Positions 62,930 to 64,000 of a stretch of 64,000 bases of DNA are shown here, one piece after another. The stretch lies in assembly GCF_002157855.1 (NCBI RefSeq), contig NZ_CP020880.1:3534001-3598000 (forward strand). Reading direction: 5' to 3'. Source of the stretch: Sutcliffiella horikoshii. GTDB lineage: Bacteria; Bacillota; Bacilli; Bacillales; Bacillaceae_I. Both the position numbers and the translations under genes were made by a program. Positions within the stretch are counted from its first letter, which is position 1, and the number at the start of each line of letters is the position of its first letter. The notes below the pieces were generated by a model. It saw only the letters and a list, made by a program, of their open reading frames with translations. It did not search any database and was not told where the DNA came from.

Positions 62930-64000
<1,071 letters not shown>

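Overview
The window is chromosomal DNA from a low-G+C, spore-forming member of the Bacillaceae. Gene order follows the Bacillus subtilis yui-yum-yut-yun-yur segment closely: bioY, yuiF, pepA, yuiD, yuiC-B-A, yumB, yumC, yutM, dapF, yutK, yuzB, yutJ, yuzD, yutI, thrB-thrC-hom, yutH, yutG, yutF, yutE, yutD, lipA, lytH, yunC, yunD, yunF, sufB-U-S. Sporulation and germination genes (lytH, yutH, a YhcN-type lipoprotein, a gerA-type operon) support a spore former. The species cannot be fixed from sequence alone.

Region by region: 1-3.2 kb is a sugar ABC importer (permease cut by the window edge) with a LacI-type regulator and three shared palindromic operators. 3.3-8.8 kb is an accessory cassette of ABC ATPase, ABC-2/M1-peptidase-like membrane protein, ECF sigma factor, membrane protein and second ABC ATPase, with an ECF-like promoter in front. 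9-11.3 kb holds two tandem SEDS (FtsW/RodA) genes. 11.7-27 kb is the yui/yum/dapF core, interrupted by an IS1182-like element. 27.4-28.1 kb is a non-coding array of 52-bp tandem repeats. 28-46.9 kb is the yutK-yut-thr-lipA-lytH core. 47-52.4 kb is an insertion relative to B. subtilis: an NSS transporter with its MetS-like small subunit, an NhaC-family carrier behind a lysine riboswitch (LysW type), and an HD-GYP protein. 52.8-55.4 kb is yunC-D-F. 56-59.7 kb is a gerA-type operon with two homopolymer frameshifts, followed by a decayed DUF2975/HTH pair. The window ends in the SUF iron-sulfur operon.

Intergenic space is rich in repeats. Two related palindromic families of about 125 bp (called A and B here) occur six and seven times. 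Five times they form a fixed B-spacer-A module of about 340 bp, always in one orientation. All six A copies lie just beyond the terminator of a leftward gene. The IS inserted into one A copy with an 8-bp target duplication and itself contains a B copy. Two arrays of a GGGGTCTGACCC repeat sit beside hom and yutG; the first 60 or so codons of both genes end almost only in G or T, which is the oddest signal in the window.

Functionally the window joins amino-acid metabolism (hom-thrC-thrB, dapF, lysine and probable methionine/alanine transport), respiration and redox (two NDH-2-like enzymes, ferredoxin-NADP reductase), Fe-S and lipoate assembly (SufBUS, YutI, YutM, LipA), and c-di-GMP turnover (EAL and HD-GYP).
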